From SLJK01 sp964567295 (lineage in GTDB: Bacteria > Bacillota > Dethiobacteria > DTU022 > UBA8154), in assembly GCA_964567295.1 (NCBI GenBank), contig CAZMLU010000029.1, positions 1 to 19,794 on the forward strand: DNA of 19,794 nt. Reading direction: 5' to 3'. Positions 7,566 through 15,474 of this stretch are shown here, piece by piece. The first letter of the stretch is position 1. Every line of letters starts with the position of its first letter. The translations under genes and the position numbers were made by a program. Below the pieces are notes generated by a model. It had not been told where the DNA came from. It did no database searches and saw nothing but the letters and a program-made list of their open reading frames with translations.

Positions 7566-9038
7566 TTAGCCCTCCCCCGCTATCTCTGCTTTAATATCTT
7601 TTACTTTAAGAAGGCTTTCCAGTTTAAAACTGAATTGCAGCAGCCTCTTTTCATCAAAAGGACGTCCCACAATTTGAAGACCTACTGGTAGCCCCTTGGA
7701 AAACCCACAGGGGATAGAAATCGCCGGAAGCCCTGCCAGATTAGCCGGCACTGTGAAAATATCGTTCAGGTACATGGTTAAGGGATCGTCCACCTTTTCG
7801 CCAAGGGCAAAAGCTACAGATGGCGAGGTAGGCATTACGACAAAATCATAGTTTTTAAAAATACTTTCAAAATCTTTCCTGATTATAGAGCGGACCTTGA
7901 GAGCCTTAAGATAGTAAGCATCGTAATAGCCGGAACTCAAAGAATAAGTGCCCAGCATTATACGCCGTTTAACTTCTGAACCGAACCCTTCTTTTCTGGA
8001 TTTTTTATAAAGTTCTAGCAGATTTTCTGCTTTTGGAGAGCGAAAACCATACTGGACCCCATTATAGCGAGCCAAATTAGAAGAAGCTTCCGCAGTAGAT
8101 ACCAGATAGTAAGCAGGTAAAGCATACTCATTGTGGGGGAAGGAGATCTCTTCTATGACAGCACCTACCTGCTGGCATTTTTCCATGCTCTCCTGAACAG
8201 CGTTTTTTACACCTTCCTCAACCCCTTCTCCAAAACATTCCCGGGGCATACCCACCCTGATACTGGAAGTCCCACCTTCTAAATTGTTGCTATAATTTTC
8301 CTTTTTTCGAGACACAGAGGTAGAGTCTTTAGAGTCATGACCGGCAATTATATCCAGTACGAGCGCGCAATCCCTTATATCCCTGGTAAAAGTGCCAATC
8401 TGGTCCAGAGAAGAAGCAAATGCTATCAGTCCATACCTGGAAACCAAACCGTATGTAGGCTTAAAACCTACAACTCCACATAATGAAGCCGGCTGGCGTA
8501 CCGAGCCACCAGTATCTGAACCCAGGGCAAAAAATGTCTCCCGCGCTGCAACCAGGGCAGCTGATCCCCCGCTGGAACCGCCGGGAACATAACGCAGGTC
8601 CCAAGGATTACGTGTAGGATAAAAAGAAGAGTTTTCCGTAGAAGAACCCATGGCAAATTCATCCATGTTTGACTTACCGATCAGGATTGTGCCTGCCTCT
8701 TTTAGTTTCTCAGCTACATGAGCATCATAAGGAGGATGATAGTCTTGTAACATCCTTGACCCACACGTGGTTGGAAGATTTAAAGTGCATATGTTGTCTT
8801 TTAAAGTCATGGGGATTCCACAAAGTGGTGATAAATTATGCCCATTTTCCAGAAGATCCTGTGCTATAGCAGCTTCACTTAACACTTCTTCTAGTTCCCT
8901 TATATTAATAAAGCCCTTTATTTTATCTTCCACTTCTGCAATTCTTTTGTAAATTGATTCGGTTAAATCAAGGGCGGTCACTTCTTTTTTTTCGATAGCT
9001 TCCGCAGCCTGATATGCTGTCAATTCGTATAGCTCCAA
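7566..9038 (-). CDS. gatA: Asp-tRNA(Asn)/Glu-tRNA(Gln) amidotransferase subunit A (glutaminase/amidase)
   Basis: Releases ammonia from glutamine for the GatB reaction. It belongs to the amidase-signature family with the Ser-cisSer-Lys triad: from the TTG start at 9038 these are K80 in IPMTLKDNI, S155 in PGGSSGGSA and S179 in SDTGGSVRQPA. The 490-residue product starts MELYELTAYQ, as in other GatA proteins. That start has GGAGG at 9047-9051, 8 bases upstream. The reading frame stays open to a TTG at 9071 inside the gatC stop region, but the extra 11 residues are not conserved and have a poorer ribosome site. The gene lies between gatC and gatB in the usual order C-A-B. Confidence 0.96.
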   Translation of the reverse strand: MELYELTAYQAAEAIEKKEVTALDLTESIYKRIAEVEDKIKGFINIRELEEVLSEAAIAQDLLENGHNLSPLCGIPMTLKDNICTLNLPTTCGSRMLQDYHPPYDAHVAEKLKEAGTILIGKSNMDEFAMGSSTENSSFYPTRNPWDLRYVPGGSSGGSAALVAARETFFALGSDTGGSVRQPASLCGVVGFKPTYGLVSRYGLIAFASSLDQIGTFTRDIRDCALVLDIIAGHDSKDSTSVSRKKENYSNNLEGGTSSIRVGMPRECFGEGVEEGVKNAVQESMEKCQQVGAVIEEISFPHNEYALPAYYLVSTAEASSNLARYNGVQYGFRSPKAENLLELYKKSRKEGFGSEVKRRIMLGTYSLSSGYYDAYYLKALKVRSIIRKDFESIFKNYDFVVMPTSPSVAFALGEKVDDPLTMYLNDIFTVPANLAGLPAISIPCGFSKGLPVGLQIVGRPFDEKRLLQFSFKLESLLKVKDIKAEIAGEG

Positions 9039-9046
9039 GCAGCATC

Positions 9047-9051
9047 CCTCC
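9047..9051 (-). promoter_or_regulatory. Ribosome binding site deciding the gatA start
   Basis: GGAGG on the minus strand, 8 bases before TTG at 9036-9038. It supports the 490-residue form of GatA over the 501-residue reading frame. Confidence 0.7.
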
Positions 9052-9063
9052 ACAGGGAAAAGA

Positions 9064-9357
9064 TTATTCAATTATAGAAGGAACCCGAAAAAAGTCTTTC
9101 TCTTTTTCCGGAGCTTCTTCAAAGACTTTTTCAACCAGATTTCTGGCACCGGTTTTTGCCACGTCCGGCCTGAAAATATTGTTGATCGGAAGAACGTGAG
9201 TGGTAGGCTCTACTTCTTCCAGGTCTAACTTATTAATTATATGAATATAATCCAGTATCGTATTAAATTGCCCTGTATATATTTCTTTTTCTTCCTCTGA
9301 AAGAGTGATTCTGGCCAGCGATGCTACGTATTCAACTTCTTTTTTACTAACGCTCAT
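9064..9357 (-). CDS. gatC: Asp-tRNA(Asn)/Glu-tRNA(Gln) amidotransferase subunit C
   Basis: Small subunit of 97 residues that wraps around GatA and GatB and stabilises the complex. VEYVASLARITLSEEE (8-23), DYIHIINKLDLEEVEPTTHV (36-55) and the C-terminal DFFRVPSIIE, which resembles the usual 'F-x-VP-x-(I/V)(I/L)' end, identify the family. GGAGG at 9364-9368 precedes the ATG by 6 bases. It opens the gatCAB cluster and is divergent from comFB across 93 bases. I see no convincing promoter hexamers and no room for a T-box leader in that gap. Confidence 0.96.
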   Translation of the reverse strand: MSVSKKEVEYVASLARITLSEEEKEIYTGQFNTILDYIHIINKLDLEEVEPTTHVLPINNIFRPDVAKTGARNLVEKVFEEAPEKEKDFFRVPSIIE

Positions 9358-9434
9358 TTTTTACCTCCATAGATAAAGTAGCAGGAAAGCAGAAGCCGCT
9401 GTAGAATAGAACCATAAAGATTAAAAAATGTATT

Positions 9435-9441
9435 AAGGAGG
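9435..9441 (+). promoter_or_regulatory. Ribosome binding site deciding the comFB start
   Basis: AAGGAGG directly abuts an ATG at 9442, which is too close for initiation there. It stands 9 bases before the next in-frame ATG at 9451, so the shorter 87-residue product is preferred. Confidence 0.7.
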
Positions 9442-9450
9442 ATGATATTT

Positions 9451-9714
9451 ATGCCTGTCTTGCAAAATCTAATGGAAGATACAGTAGAACAAGTAGTAGA
9501 AGAATTAATGGATAAACAAAAGATGTGTAACTGTGAACAATGTCGCCTGGATGTGGCTGCTATAGCCCTAAACAACCTCCCGCCCCGGTACATTGTAACT
9601 CCGAAAGGTGCTTCCTATGCAAAAGCTGATTTAATGGAAGTGCAAAAATATGTGGATGTTGTGGGAGCAATCACTAAGGCAATTAAACTTGTAAAAGACC
9701 ATCCAAGGCATTAA
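9451..9714 (+). CDS. comFB: ComFB-family protein (late competence development family)
   Basis: Small soluble protein of 87 residues and the only plus-strand gene. MEDTVEQVVEELM (8-20) is followed by CNCEQCRLDVAAIALNNLPP (26-45), a Cys-x-Cys-x2-Cys cluster (C26, C28, C31) with the conserved 'D-x3-A-L-N-x-LPP' segment, then Y-x-VT and a helical tail ending TKAIKLVKDHPRH. This matches the ComFB family. In Bacillus subtilis the gene sits between comFA and comFC, neither of which is present here. Its molecular role in Clostridia is unknown; relatives in other phyla have been reported to bind cyclic dinucleotides, which is not evidence for this protein. The cysteines may bind a metal. It converges on ligA (77-base gap, no clear terminator). 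I saw no strong promoter in the upstream gap. Confidence 0.85.
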   Translation: MPVLQNLMEDTVEQVVEELMDKQKMCNCEQCRLDVAAIALNNLPPRYIVTPKGASYAKADLMEVQKYVDVVGAITKAIKLVKDHPRH

Positions 9715-9791
9715 AATTTTCTGGGAATCTCTCCTGATATTTTTAACAAACCCATCAAATAGCTGTACTAAATTTTCCCGCCTATGCTCAA

Positions 9792-11795
9792 CTAGCTACT
9801 AACCATATTGTGAAAATATTCTTCCTCTATCACAGTTATGCCTAGTTCCTGAGCTTTTTTTAGTTTGGAACCCGGGCTTTTACCTGTTAATAGATAATCC
9901 GTTTTTGGGCTAACACTACTTATGACCTTCCCCCCCCTGGCCTCAATTATTTCCTGCGCTTCCTGGCGAGTATATCTCTCTAAAGAACCGGTGAGTACAA
10001 ATGATTTACCTTTAAATTGGGTGGCACTTCCATTTTCATACCTTCCTTCATCTCCAAAGTTAACCCCGCTTCTTTTAAGTTTATCTAAAATAATTCCCGT
10101 TTCCCGCTGTGCAAAAAAATCCCGTATCGAAGCCGCTATCTTAGGACCTACTTCTTCCAACGTTAAAAGTTCTTCCGTGCTGCAAGATGCTATCTTGTCC
10201 AAACTACGGAAATGGTCGGATAAGATACGAGAAGTTCGTTCACCCACAAAACGAATCCCCAAAGCATAAACTAGCCTGTGCAGGGGTTTGGTTTTACTTT
10301 TTTCCAGCGCCTCCAACAAGTTCTGAGAAGATTTTTCTCCCATGCGCCCCATCTTTACAAGATCATCTTTTTGCAGATAATACAAGTCTCCTACATCTCT
10401 TACCAGCGAGGCTTCAAAAAGCTGCAGCGCCAGTGATTCTCCCAAGCCTTCTATATCCAGCCCTCTCCGAGAGGCAAAATGGATTATCCTTTCCACCAAT
10501 TGAGCAGGACAGGCCGGATTCAAACATTTTATAGCAGCCTCCCCCTGGAACCGCTTAACCTCCTTTTCACAGGAAGGGCAAAAAGAAGGCATTTCAAAAA
10601 TACGTTCTTGCCCGCTCCTTCCATCCACGAGAACCTTAACAATCTCAGGAATGATGTCGCCGGCTTTGCGAATAACTACTTTATCACCGATCAAAACGTT
10701 CTTTTCCTTAATAATATCTTCATTGTGCAAAGTGGCTCTTTTCACAACTGAACCAGCCAAAAGAACAGGCTCCAGCTCTGCAACAGGTGTTATGGTTCCT
10801 GTTCTCCCCACATTTACCTTTATATCCTTGATGTATGTTATCTTCTCTTCCGCGGAAAATTTATAAGCTACAGCCCAACGAGGAGCCCTGCTGGTATAAC
10901 CCAGCCGCTGTTGCTGCTCAAATGAGTTTACCTTAAGGACAGCACCATCAATTTCATAAGGTAGTTGTGCTTTTTCATCCTCCAGCTGGCGATAATAGTC
11001 CAGAATTTTATCCTTTCCTTGAAGAAGAGAAACCAGCGGATTAACCCTGAAGCCCAGTTTTTGGAGGTGCCCAAGTGTCTGCCATTGAGTTTGTAAATCC
11101 ATCGTTCCTGAGAAATCTTGAAGATAATATACGAAGATATCCAGCGGCCTCTCAGCAGCTATCTTGGGATCCAGTTGTCTCAGGGATCCAGCGCTGGCAT
11201 TTCGAGGATTAGCAAAAGTAGCCAGGCCTAGTTCGTCCCTCTTGCGGTTTAATTCCTGAAAATCGTGTCGGGCCATAAAAACCTCTCCTCTTACCTCTAC
11301 GCTCACTTTCTCCCTCAAATGCAAGGGAAGGCTGCGGATAGTGGAAAGGTTATGGGTTATATCTTCTCCGGTGTAACCATCACCCCGGGTAGCCCCCTGT
11401 TTAAAAATACCATTCTCATAATATATGGATACAGCGAGTCCATCTATCTTGGGTTCACCAACAAATTCCAATTCTTCTAGCTTCAGGAATTTTTGCAGTC
11501 TGCGGTAAAAATTATCCAGTTCTTCTTCACTAAAAATGTTTTCCAAACTTAACATTGGTATTCGGTGACGGACCTCCCCAAAAGCGGAAACAGGAGGTCC
11601 TCCCACTCTTCGAGAAGGAGAATCAGGAGAGACCAGGTCAGGAACCAAAGCTTCTAGTTCTAGCAGCTCATTCATTAAACTGTCAAATTCAGCATCACTG
11701 ATCTGGGGGGTATCTAGAACATGATAGTTGTAATTATGGCGATTTATCTGCTCCCTGAGGTCTTCCAGGCGTTTTGCTACTTCCTGCCTGTCCAC
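9792..11795 (-). CDS. ligA: NAD-dependent DNA ligase
   Basis: Seals nicks in replication and repair, using NAD as the adenylate donor. From the GTG start the protein has 667 residues, the normal length. In order: Ia domain with NYNYHVLDTPQISDAEFD (about 21-38), adenylation domain with the active lysine K116 in EPKIDGLA, EIDGAVLKVN (281-290), OB fold, zinc finger (C406, C409, C424, C429), helix-hairpin-helix repeats (about 440-575) and a BRCT domain (about 593-667, with GKSFVLTGSLERYTR). AGAGGTGA lies 7 bases before the GTG. The frame extends to a TTG at 11828, but that would lie upstream of the candidate -10 box and adds non-conserved residues. It lies about 140 bases after purD. Confidence 0.97.
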   Translation of the reverse strand: MDRQEVAKRLEDLREQINRHNYNYHVLDTPQISDAEFDSLMNELLELEALVPDLVSPDSPSRRVGGPPVSAFGEVRHRIPMLSLENIFSEEELDNFYRRLQKFLKLEELEFVGEPKIDGLAVSIYYENGIFKQGATRGDGYTGEDITHNLSTIRSLPLHLREKVSVEVRGEVFMARHDFQELNRKRDELGLATFANPRNASAGSLRQLDPKIAAERPLDIFVYYLQDFSGTMDLQTQWQTLGHLQKLGFRVNPLVSLLQGKDKILDYYRQLEDEKAQLPYEIDGAVLKVNSFEQQQRLGYTSRAPRWAVAYKFSAEEKITYIKDIKVNVGRTGTITPVAELEPVLLAGSVVKRATLHNEDIIKEKNVLIGDKVVIRKAGDIIPEIVKVLVDGRSGQERIFEMPSFCPSCEKEVKRFQGEAAIKCLNPACPAQLVERIIHFASRRGLDIEGLGESLALQLFEASLVRDVGDLYYLQKDDLVKMGRMGEKSSQNLLEALEKSKTKPLHRLVYALGIRFVGERTSRILSDHFRSLDKIASCSTEELLTLEEVGPKIAASIRDFFAQRETGIILDKLKRSGVNFGDEGRYENGSATQFKGKSFVLTGSLERYTRQEAQEIIEARGGKVISSVSPKTDYLLTGKSPGSKLKKAQELGITVIEEEYFHNMVSS

Positions 11796-11802
11796 TAAAA
11801 AA

Positions 11803-11810
11803 TCACCTCT
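11803..11810 (-). promoter_or_regulatory. Ribosome binding site deciding the ligA start
   Basis: AGAGGTGA on the minus strand, 7 bases before GTG at 11793-11795. It supports the 667-residue product. Confidence 0.65.
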
Positions 11811-11816
11811 GCTAGT

Positions 11817-11822
11817 ATTATA
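11817..11822 (-). promoter_or_regulatory. Possible -10 box of a ligA promoter
   Basis: A perfect TATAAT on the minus strand lies 21 bases before the ligA GTG. Upstream is a T-rich stretch with runs of seven and eight T and no recognisable -35 hexamer at 16-18 bases, so the promoter is uncertain. The whole purD-ligA spacer (11796-11935) contains no gene and no convincing terminator. Confidence 0.35.
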
Positions 11823-11935
11823 ACTCAAAAAAAGCCAAAAAAAACATAACCTGCGCTATTTTTCCATAATGCAGAAGGTGACAAAAAATGAAGAGCTATC
11901 CAGAAACTCAACAAATAATCGTGCTGTTGTTCTTA

Positions 11936-13207
11936 TTATTTCAAGGCCCTATGAGCAATATCACGCCGAAAGTAGGAACCCTCAAACCCAATTAAGTCTA
12001 CCGCTTCATAAACCCTTGATAGTGCTTTTTTAAGGGAAGAGTCCCATGCCGTAACACCCAGCACTCTTCCTCCTGCAGTTATAATTTTCCCATCTTTTTC
12101 AATAGTACCCGCATGAAAAACTGCGGTCCGATCCATATTCATTGTTTTTTCCAGACCATTTATTTCCTTGCCCGTTTCATAAAGATCGGGATAACCTTTG
12201 GAAGCCATCACCACACATACAGCATTATCTTCAGACCACTGGATCGAAGGAACAGAGGTGAGATTGCCTCGGGCGGCCTCGTATAAAAGGGGGAGAAGAT
12301 CTCCTTTCAAGCGTGGAAATAACACTTGGGCTTCGGGATCCCCGAAACGAACGTTAAACTCCAACACCTTTAGACCCTGGGAGGTGACCATCAGCCCACC
12401 ATAAATCACCCCACGGTAATATATCCCTTCCTCTCTCAACCCTTCTACCAGTGGAACAAAAACTTGCTTCATAGTTTGTTCCATGAGATCTGAAATTAGG
12501 GAAGGTGCAGGAGAATAGGAACCCATCCCACCGGTGTTTGCGCCCCGATCTCCTTCAAATATGGTTTTATGGTCCTGCGCTGTGGTAAAAGGTATCACGG
12601 TTTTGCCATCAGTTATCGCAAAGACTGAAACCTCTTCTCCCCGCAGACATTCTTCTATAACAATTCTATTTCCGGCTTCACCGAAGGCTTTCTCTTCCAT
12701 AATATATTGAACAGCATTCTGGGCGGTGGCAATATCTTCCGCCACAATAACGCCCTTTCCCGCAGCAAGTCCGTCTGCTTTTACTACCAGGGGAAATGAA
12801 GCCCTTTCAAGATATTTATAAGCTTTTTGAGGTTTTTCAAATATGTTAAAGTCTGCCGTTGGAATCCCATATTTTTTCATAAATTCTTTAGCCCAAACCT
12901 TGCTGCCTTCTAAAAGGGCGCCCTCTGCACTGGGCCCAAAAACAAGTTGCCCGTTTTCTACAAAAACATCTGTAATTCCTTCCATTAGAGGTCCCTCAGG
13001 ACCTACTACAGTTAAATGTATTTCTTCTTTCCGGGCAAACGCCTGCAGCTTTTCAATATCGTCTCCCTTAAGCGAAACACACTCCGCCAGCGAAGCGATT
13101 CCCGCATTGCCTGGTGCACAGAATATCTTTTCCACCTGGGGACTCTGTGAAAGCTTCCAGGCCAAAGCATGCTCTCTTCCTCCTCCTCCAACTATCAGGA
13201 CGCGCAA
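11936..13207 (-). CDS. purD: Phosphoribosylamine--glycine ligase (GAR synthetase)
   Basis: Second step of purine synthesis: joins glycine to phosphoribosylamine with ATP, giving GAR. ATP-grasp protein. From the TTG start at 13207 it has 423 residues and begins MRVLIVGGGGREHALAWKL, the typical PurD N-terminus. VKADGLAAGKGV (142-153) is the ATP-grasp loop and GDRGANTGGMGSYSP (219-233) the family signature; FNVRFGDPEAQ follows near the metal site. GGGAGGG at 13214-13220 sits 6 bases before the TTG. An ATG at 13222 in the same frame has no ribosome site of its own, because the GGGAGGG lies downstream of it. Last purine gene of the cluster, 32 bases after purH. Confidence 0.96.
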   Translation of the reverse strand: MRVLIVGGGGREHALAWKLSQSPQVEKIFCAPGNAGIASLAECVSLKGDDIEKLQAFARKEEIHLTVVGPEGPLMEGITDVFVENGQLVFGPSAEGALLEGSKVWAKEFMKKYGIPTADFNIFEKPQKAYKYLERASFPLVVKADGLAAGKGVIVAEDIATAQNAVQYIMEEKAFGEAGNRIVIEECLRGEEVSVFAITDGKTVIPFTTAQDHKTIFEGDRGANTGGMGSYSPAPSLISDLMEQTMKQVFVPLVEGLREEGIYYRGVIYGGLMVTSQGLKVLEFNVRFGDPEAQVLFPRLKGDLLPLLYEAARGNLTSVPSIQWSEDNAVCVVMASKGYPDLYETGKEINGLEKTMNMDRTAVFHAGTIEKDGKIITAGGRVLGVTAWDSSLKKALSRVYEAVDLIGFEGSYFRRDIAHRALK

Positions 13208-13213
13208 TGTTAT

Positions 13214-13220
13214 CCCTCCC
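13214..13220 (-). promoter_or_regulatory. Ribosome binding site deciding the purD start
   Basis: GGGAGGG on the minus strand, 6 bases before TTG at 13205-13207. It argues against the in-frame ATG at 13222, which overlaps it. Confidence 0.7.
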
Positions 13221-13239
13221 ATAAAACAGAGCTATAACT

Positions 13240-14793
13240 TTAATGGTTAAAATAGCGTTTTCCGGTAAATAACATGGCTATATTATACTGCTCACAGATC
13301 TCGATGGATTCCCGGTCACGGTTGGAACCTCCCGGCTGGACTATGGCTGTAACTCCTGCTGCTGCAGCCAGCTCAACACCATCCTTGAAAGGAAAGAAGG
13401 CATCAGAAGCCATAACGGTCCCTCTGGCACTTTCTCCGGCCTGGCTTGTAGCGATATTTACTGCACCCACACGGTTCATCTGTCCCGCACCGATTCCCAG
13501 GGTCTGCATTCTTTTGGCCAGAACAATGGCGTTCGATTTAACGTGCTTAACTACTTTCACCGCAAAAAGGAGATCCTTTAGCTCCTGGTCGGTCGGCTGC
13601 CTACTGGTAACAGACTTCCAGTCCTCGGGGATATAAAATTCTCTTAAGTCCTCCTGCACCAGAAGTCCTCCGCTCACCTTCTTATAGTTGTATCCTTTTC
13701 GTATTTTGTCCTGCATCTCCAGCGGGAGCTGCAGCAAACGGATATCCTTCTTTTGCTTCAGCACTTCTAACGCTTCCTGGCTAAAAGAGGGAGCCACAAT
13801 TACTTCCAGAAATATTCTGGACATAAGCTCCGCCGTGATCTCATCTACCTCTTGATTTAAGGCGACTATCCCTCCAAAAATTGAAACAGGATCAGAATCG
13901 AAAGCTTTCTTATAAGCTTCGGACAGCGTCTCGGCAGAACCCACTCCGCAGGGATTGGTATGCTTTACGGCAACAGCACTAGGTTCGTCAAACTCTTTAA
14001 CCATTTCCCAGGCACTATGCAAATCATTAATATTATTAAACGAGAGCTCCTTCCCCTGTAGCTGGCGGGCAGACCCTATAGAAGTTGAAGGTGCCAGGGG
14101 TTCCCGGTAAAATGAAGCCTCCTGGTGAGGGTTTTCTCCGTAACGCAAGTTTTGTACTTTGGAAAATGGAAGCGTAATAGTATCAGGGAAAGATAATTCC
14201 TCTTCTTCCTCTCTGCTGCGCAAATAATTGCTGATTATACTGTCATAGTATGCTGTATGGGAAAATGCTTCGGTAGCAAAAATATAACGAATTTCAGGAT
14301 CGAGATCCGCACCAGCGCGCAGTTCTTCGATGACAGTACTATAAAAAGAGGGGTCAACTACAATAATTACATCTTGATAGTTCTTGGCAGCAGCCCTTAC
14401 CATGGTAGGACCACCAATGTCAATATTTTCAATAGCATTTTCCAAAGACACGCCTTCTTTGGAGACAACTTCCGGAAAAGGGTATAGGTTCACTGCTACC
14501 AGGTCAATAGTTTCTATACCGTAATCTTCCATCTGCTGCAAGTGAAGGGACTGATCCCGTCGTCCCAGGATGCCTCCGTGAACCAGAGGATGCAGCGTTT
14601 TCAAGCGCCCCTCCAAAATCTCAGGAAATCCAGTAAGCTCGCTAACATCTTTAACCTCAAGGCCTGCTTCTCTTAGTGCCCTTGCCGTTCCGCCGGTGGA
14701 GATAATCTCCCAACCCATCTCCATAAGATCTCGGGCAAATTGAACGACCCCTGTCTTATCCGAGACACTAATAAGCGCATTTTTACTTTTCAT
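13240..14793 (-). CDS. purH: Bifunctional AICAR formyltransferase / IMP cyclohydrolase
   Basis: Last two steps to IMP: formylation of AICAR with 10-formyl-tetrahydrofolate, then ring closure. The 517 residues fit the family. The N-terminal MGS-like cyclohydrolase domain (about 1-195) has VSDKTG (10-15), STGGTA (32-37), GRLKTLHPLVHGGIL (62-76) and ENIDIGGPTMVRAAAKN (122-138). The transformylase domain has LRYGENPHQEA (216-226) and the catalytic K277-H278 in VKHTNPCGVG. The start is taken as ATG at 14793, preceded by AAGGTG; it overlaps the purN end by 11 bases, indicating translational coupling. A TTG one codon upstream is an equal alternative. Confidence 0.97.
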   Translation of the reverse strand: MKSKNALISVSDKTGVVQFARDLMEMGWEIISTGGTARALREAGLEVKDVSELTGFPEILEGRLKTLHPLVHGGILGRRDQSLHLQQMEDYGIETIDLVAVNLYPFPEVVSKEGVSLENAIENIDIGGPTMVRAAAKNYQDVIIVVDPSFYSTVIEELRAGADLDPEIRYIFATEAFSHTAYYDSIISNYLRSREEEEELSFPDTITLPFSKVQNLRYGENPHQEASFYREPLAPSTSIGSARQLQGKELSFNNINDLHSAWEMVKEFDEPSAVAVKHTNPCGVGSAETLSEAYKKAFDSDPVSIFGGIVALNQEVDEITAELMSRIFLEVIVAPSFSQEALEVLKQKKDIRLLQLPLEMQDKIRKGYNYKKVSGGLLVQEDLREFYIPEDWKSVTSRQPTDQELKDLLFAVKVVKHVKSNAIVLAKRMQTLGIGAGQMNRVGAVNIATSQAGESARGTVMASDAFFPFKDGVELAAAAGVTAIVQPGGSNRDRESIEICEQYNIAMLFTGKRYFNH

Positions 14794-15388
14794 CAATAAA
14801 ACACCTTCTTTCCTCCAGACGTAGTCTTCCTTCTATAAACAACTGAACAGCAGGGGGGTAAAGGCGATGCTCCACTTCGTGGATCCGTTCGTGGAGTGAT
14901 TCAACTGTATCATTATCATAAACGTCCACTGCTTCCTGAAGAATAATTGGCCCCGTGTCCAATCCTTCGTCTACAAAATGGACCGTGCAGCCGCTTACCT
15001 TTACACCGTACTGTAATGCCTGTCTAACCCCATCAACCCCTGGAAATGAAGGTAGCAAAGCAGGGTGAATGTTCATAATTCTATCCCTATATTCCCGTAT
15101 AAAATAGGGCGATAGGAGGCGCATAAAACCAGCCAGAACAACCAGCCCCACATCCTTCTCCTGAATAAGGGAGACCACCGCCTTATCATACGTCTCACGG
15201 TCAGAATAGTTCCTGGGATCTATAAATACAGCCTCAATATTATGCTGCCTGGCCCTTTCTAAAGCAAAAGATTTTTCATTATCACTTAGAACCAATACAA
15301 TCCTACCGCTTATTTTCCCCCGTTTAGACGCCTCTATCATGGCCTGCAGATTGCTTCCGCTACCCGAGGCAAACACCGCCAGACGCAT
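14783..15388 (-). CDS. purN: Phosphoribosylglycinamide formyltransferase (folate-dependent)
   Basis: Third step of purine synthesis: transfers formyl from 10-formyl-tetrahydrofolate to GAR. From the ATG at 15388 the protein has 201 residues and starts MRLAVFASGSGSNLQAMIEA, the usual PurN N-terminus with its phosphate-binding loop. The catalytic residues are present: N106 and H108 in MNIHPALLPSFPG and D144 in VDEGLDTGPIILQ. GGGGGTG lies 8 bases before this ATG. The frame is open for 20 further codons to a TTG at 15448, but that stretch is not conserved. Upstream, 86 bases of AT-rich spacer separate it from purM, with no structure I can support. Confidence 0.96.
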   Translation of the reverse strand: MRLAVFASGSGSNLQAMIEASKRGKISGRIVLVLSDNEKSFALERARQHNIEAVFIDPRNYSDRETYDKAVVSLIQEKDVGLVVLAGFMRLLSPYFIREYRDRIMNIHPALLPSFPGVDGVRQALQYGVKVSGCTVHFVDEGLDTGPIILQEAVDVYDNDTVESLHERIHEVEHRLYPPAVQLFIEGRLRLEERRCFIDEK

Positions 15389-15474
15389 ACTTAAGACACC
15401 CCCATCCCCACTCTTGGAAATTACAAAAATAAACCGTGTGGGCTGCAACAGAAAAATAAAAATATTTTATCAAA

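Noticed and set aside
9379..9407. TAGAAT as the -10 box of a comFB promoter
   Set aside because: No acceptable -35 hexamer is found at 16-18 bases upstream and no extended -10 motif is present.
9358..9434. T-box or other riboswitch before gatC
   Set aside because: The gap to the divergent comFB gene is too short for a T-box, and no T-box core sequence or terminator is visible.
11829..11935. Intrinsic terminator after purD
   Set aside because: T-runs are present, but the only stems I could fold before them have about 4 pairs plus mismatches, too weak to support the call.
15389..15448. 20-codon N-terminal extension of PurN from a TTG at 15448
   Set aside because: PurN proteins begin at the phosphate-binding MRLAVFASGSGSN segment, and a ribosome site lies just before the ATG at 15388.
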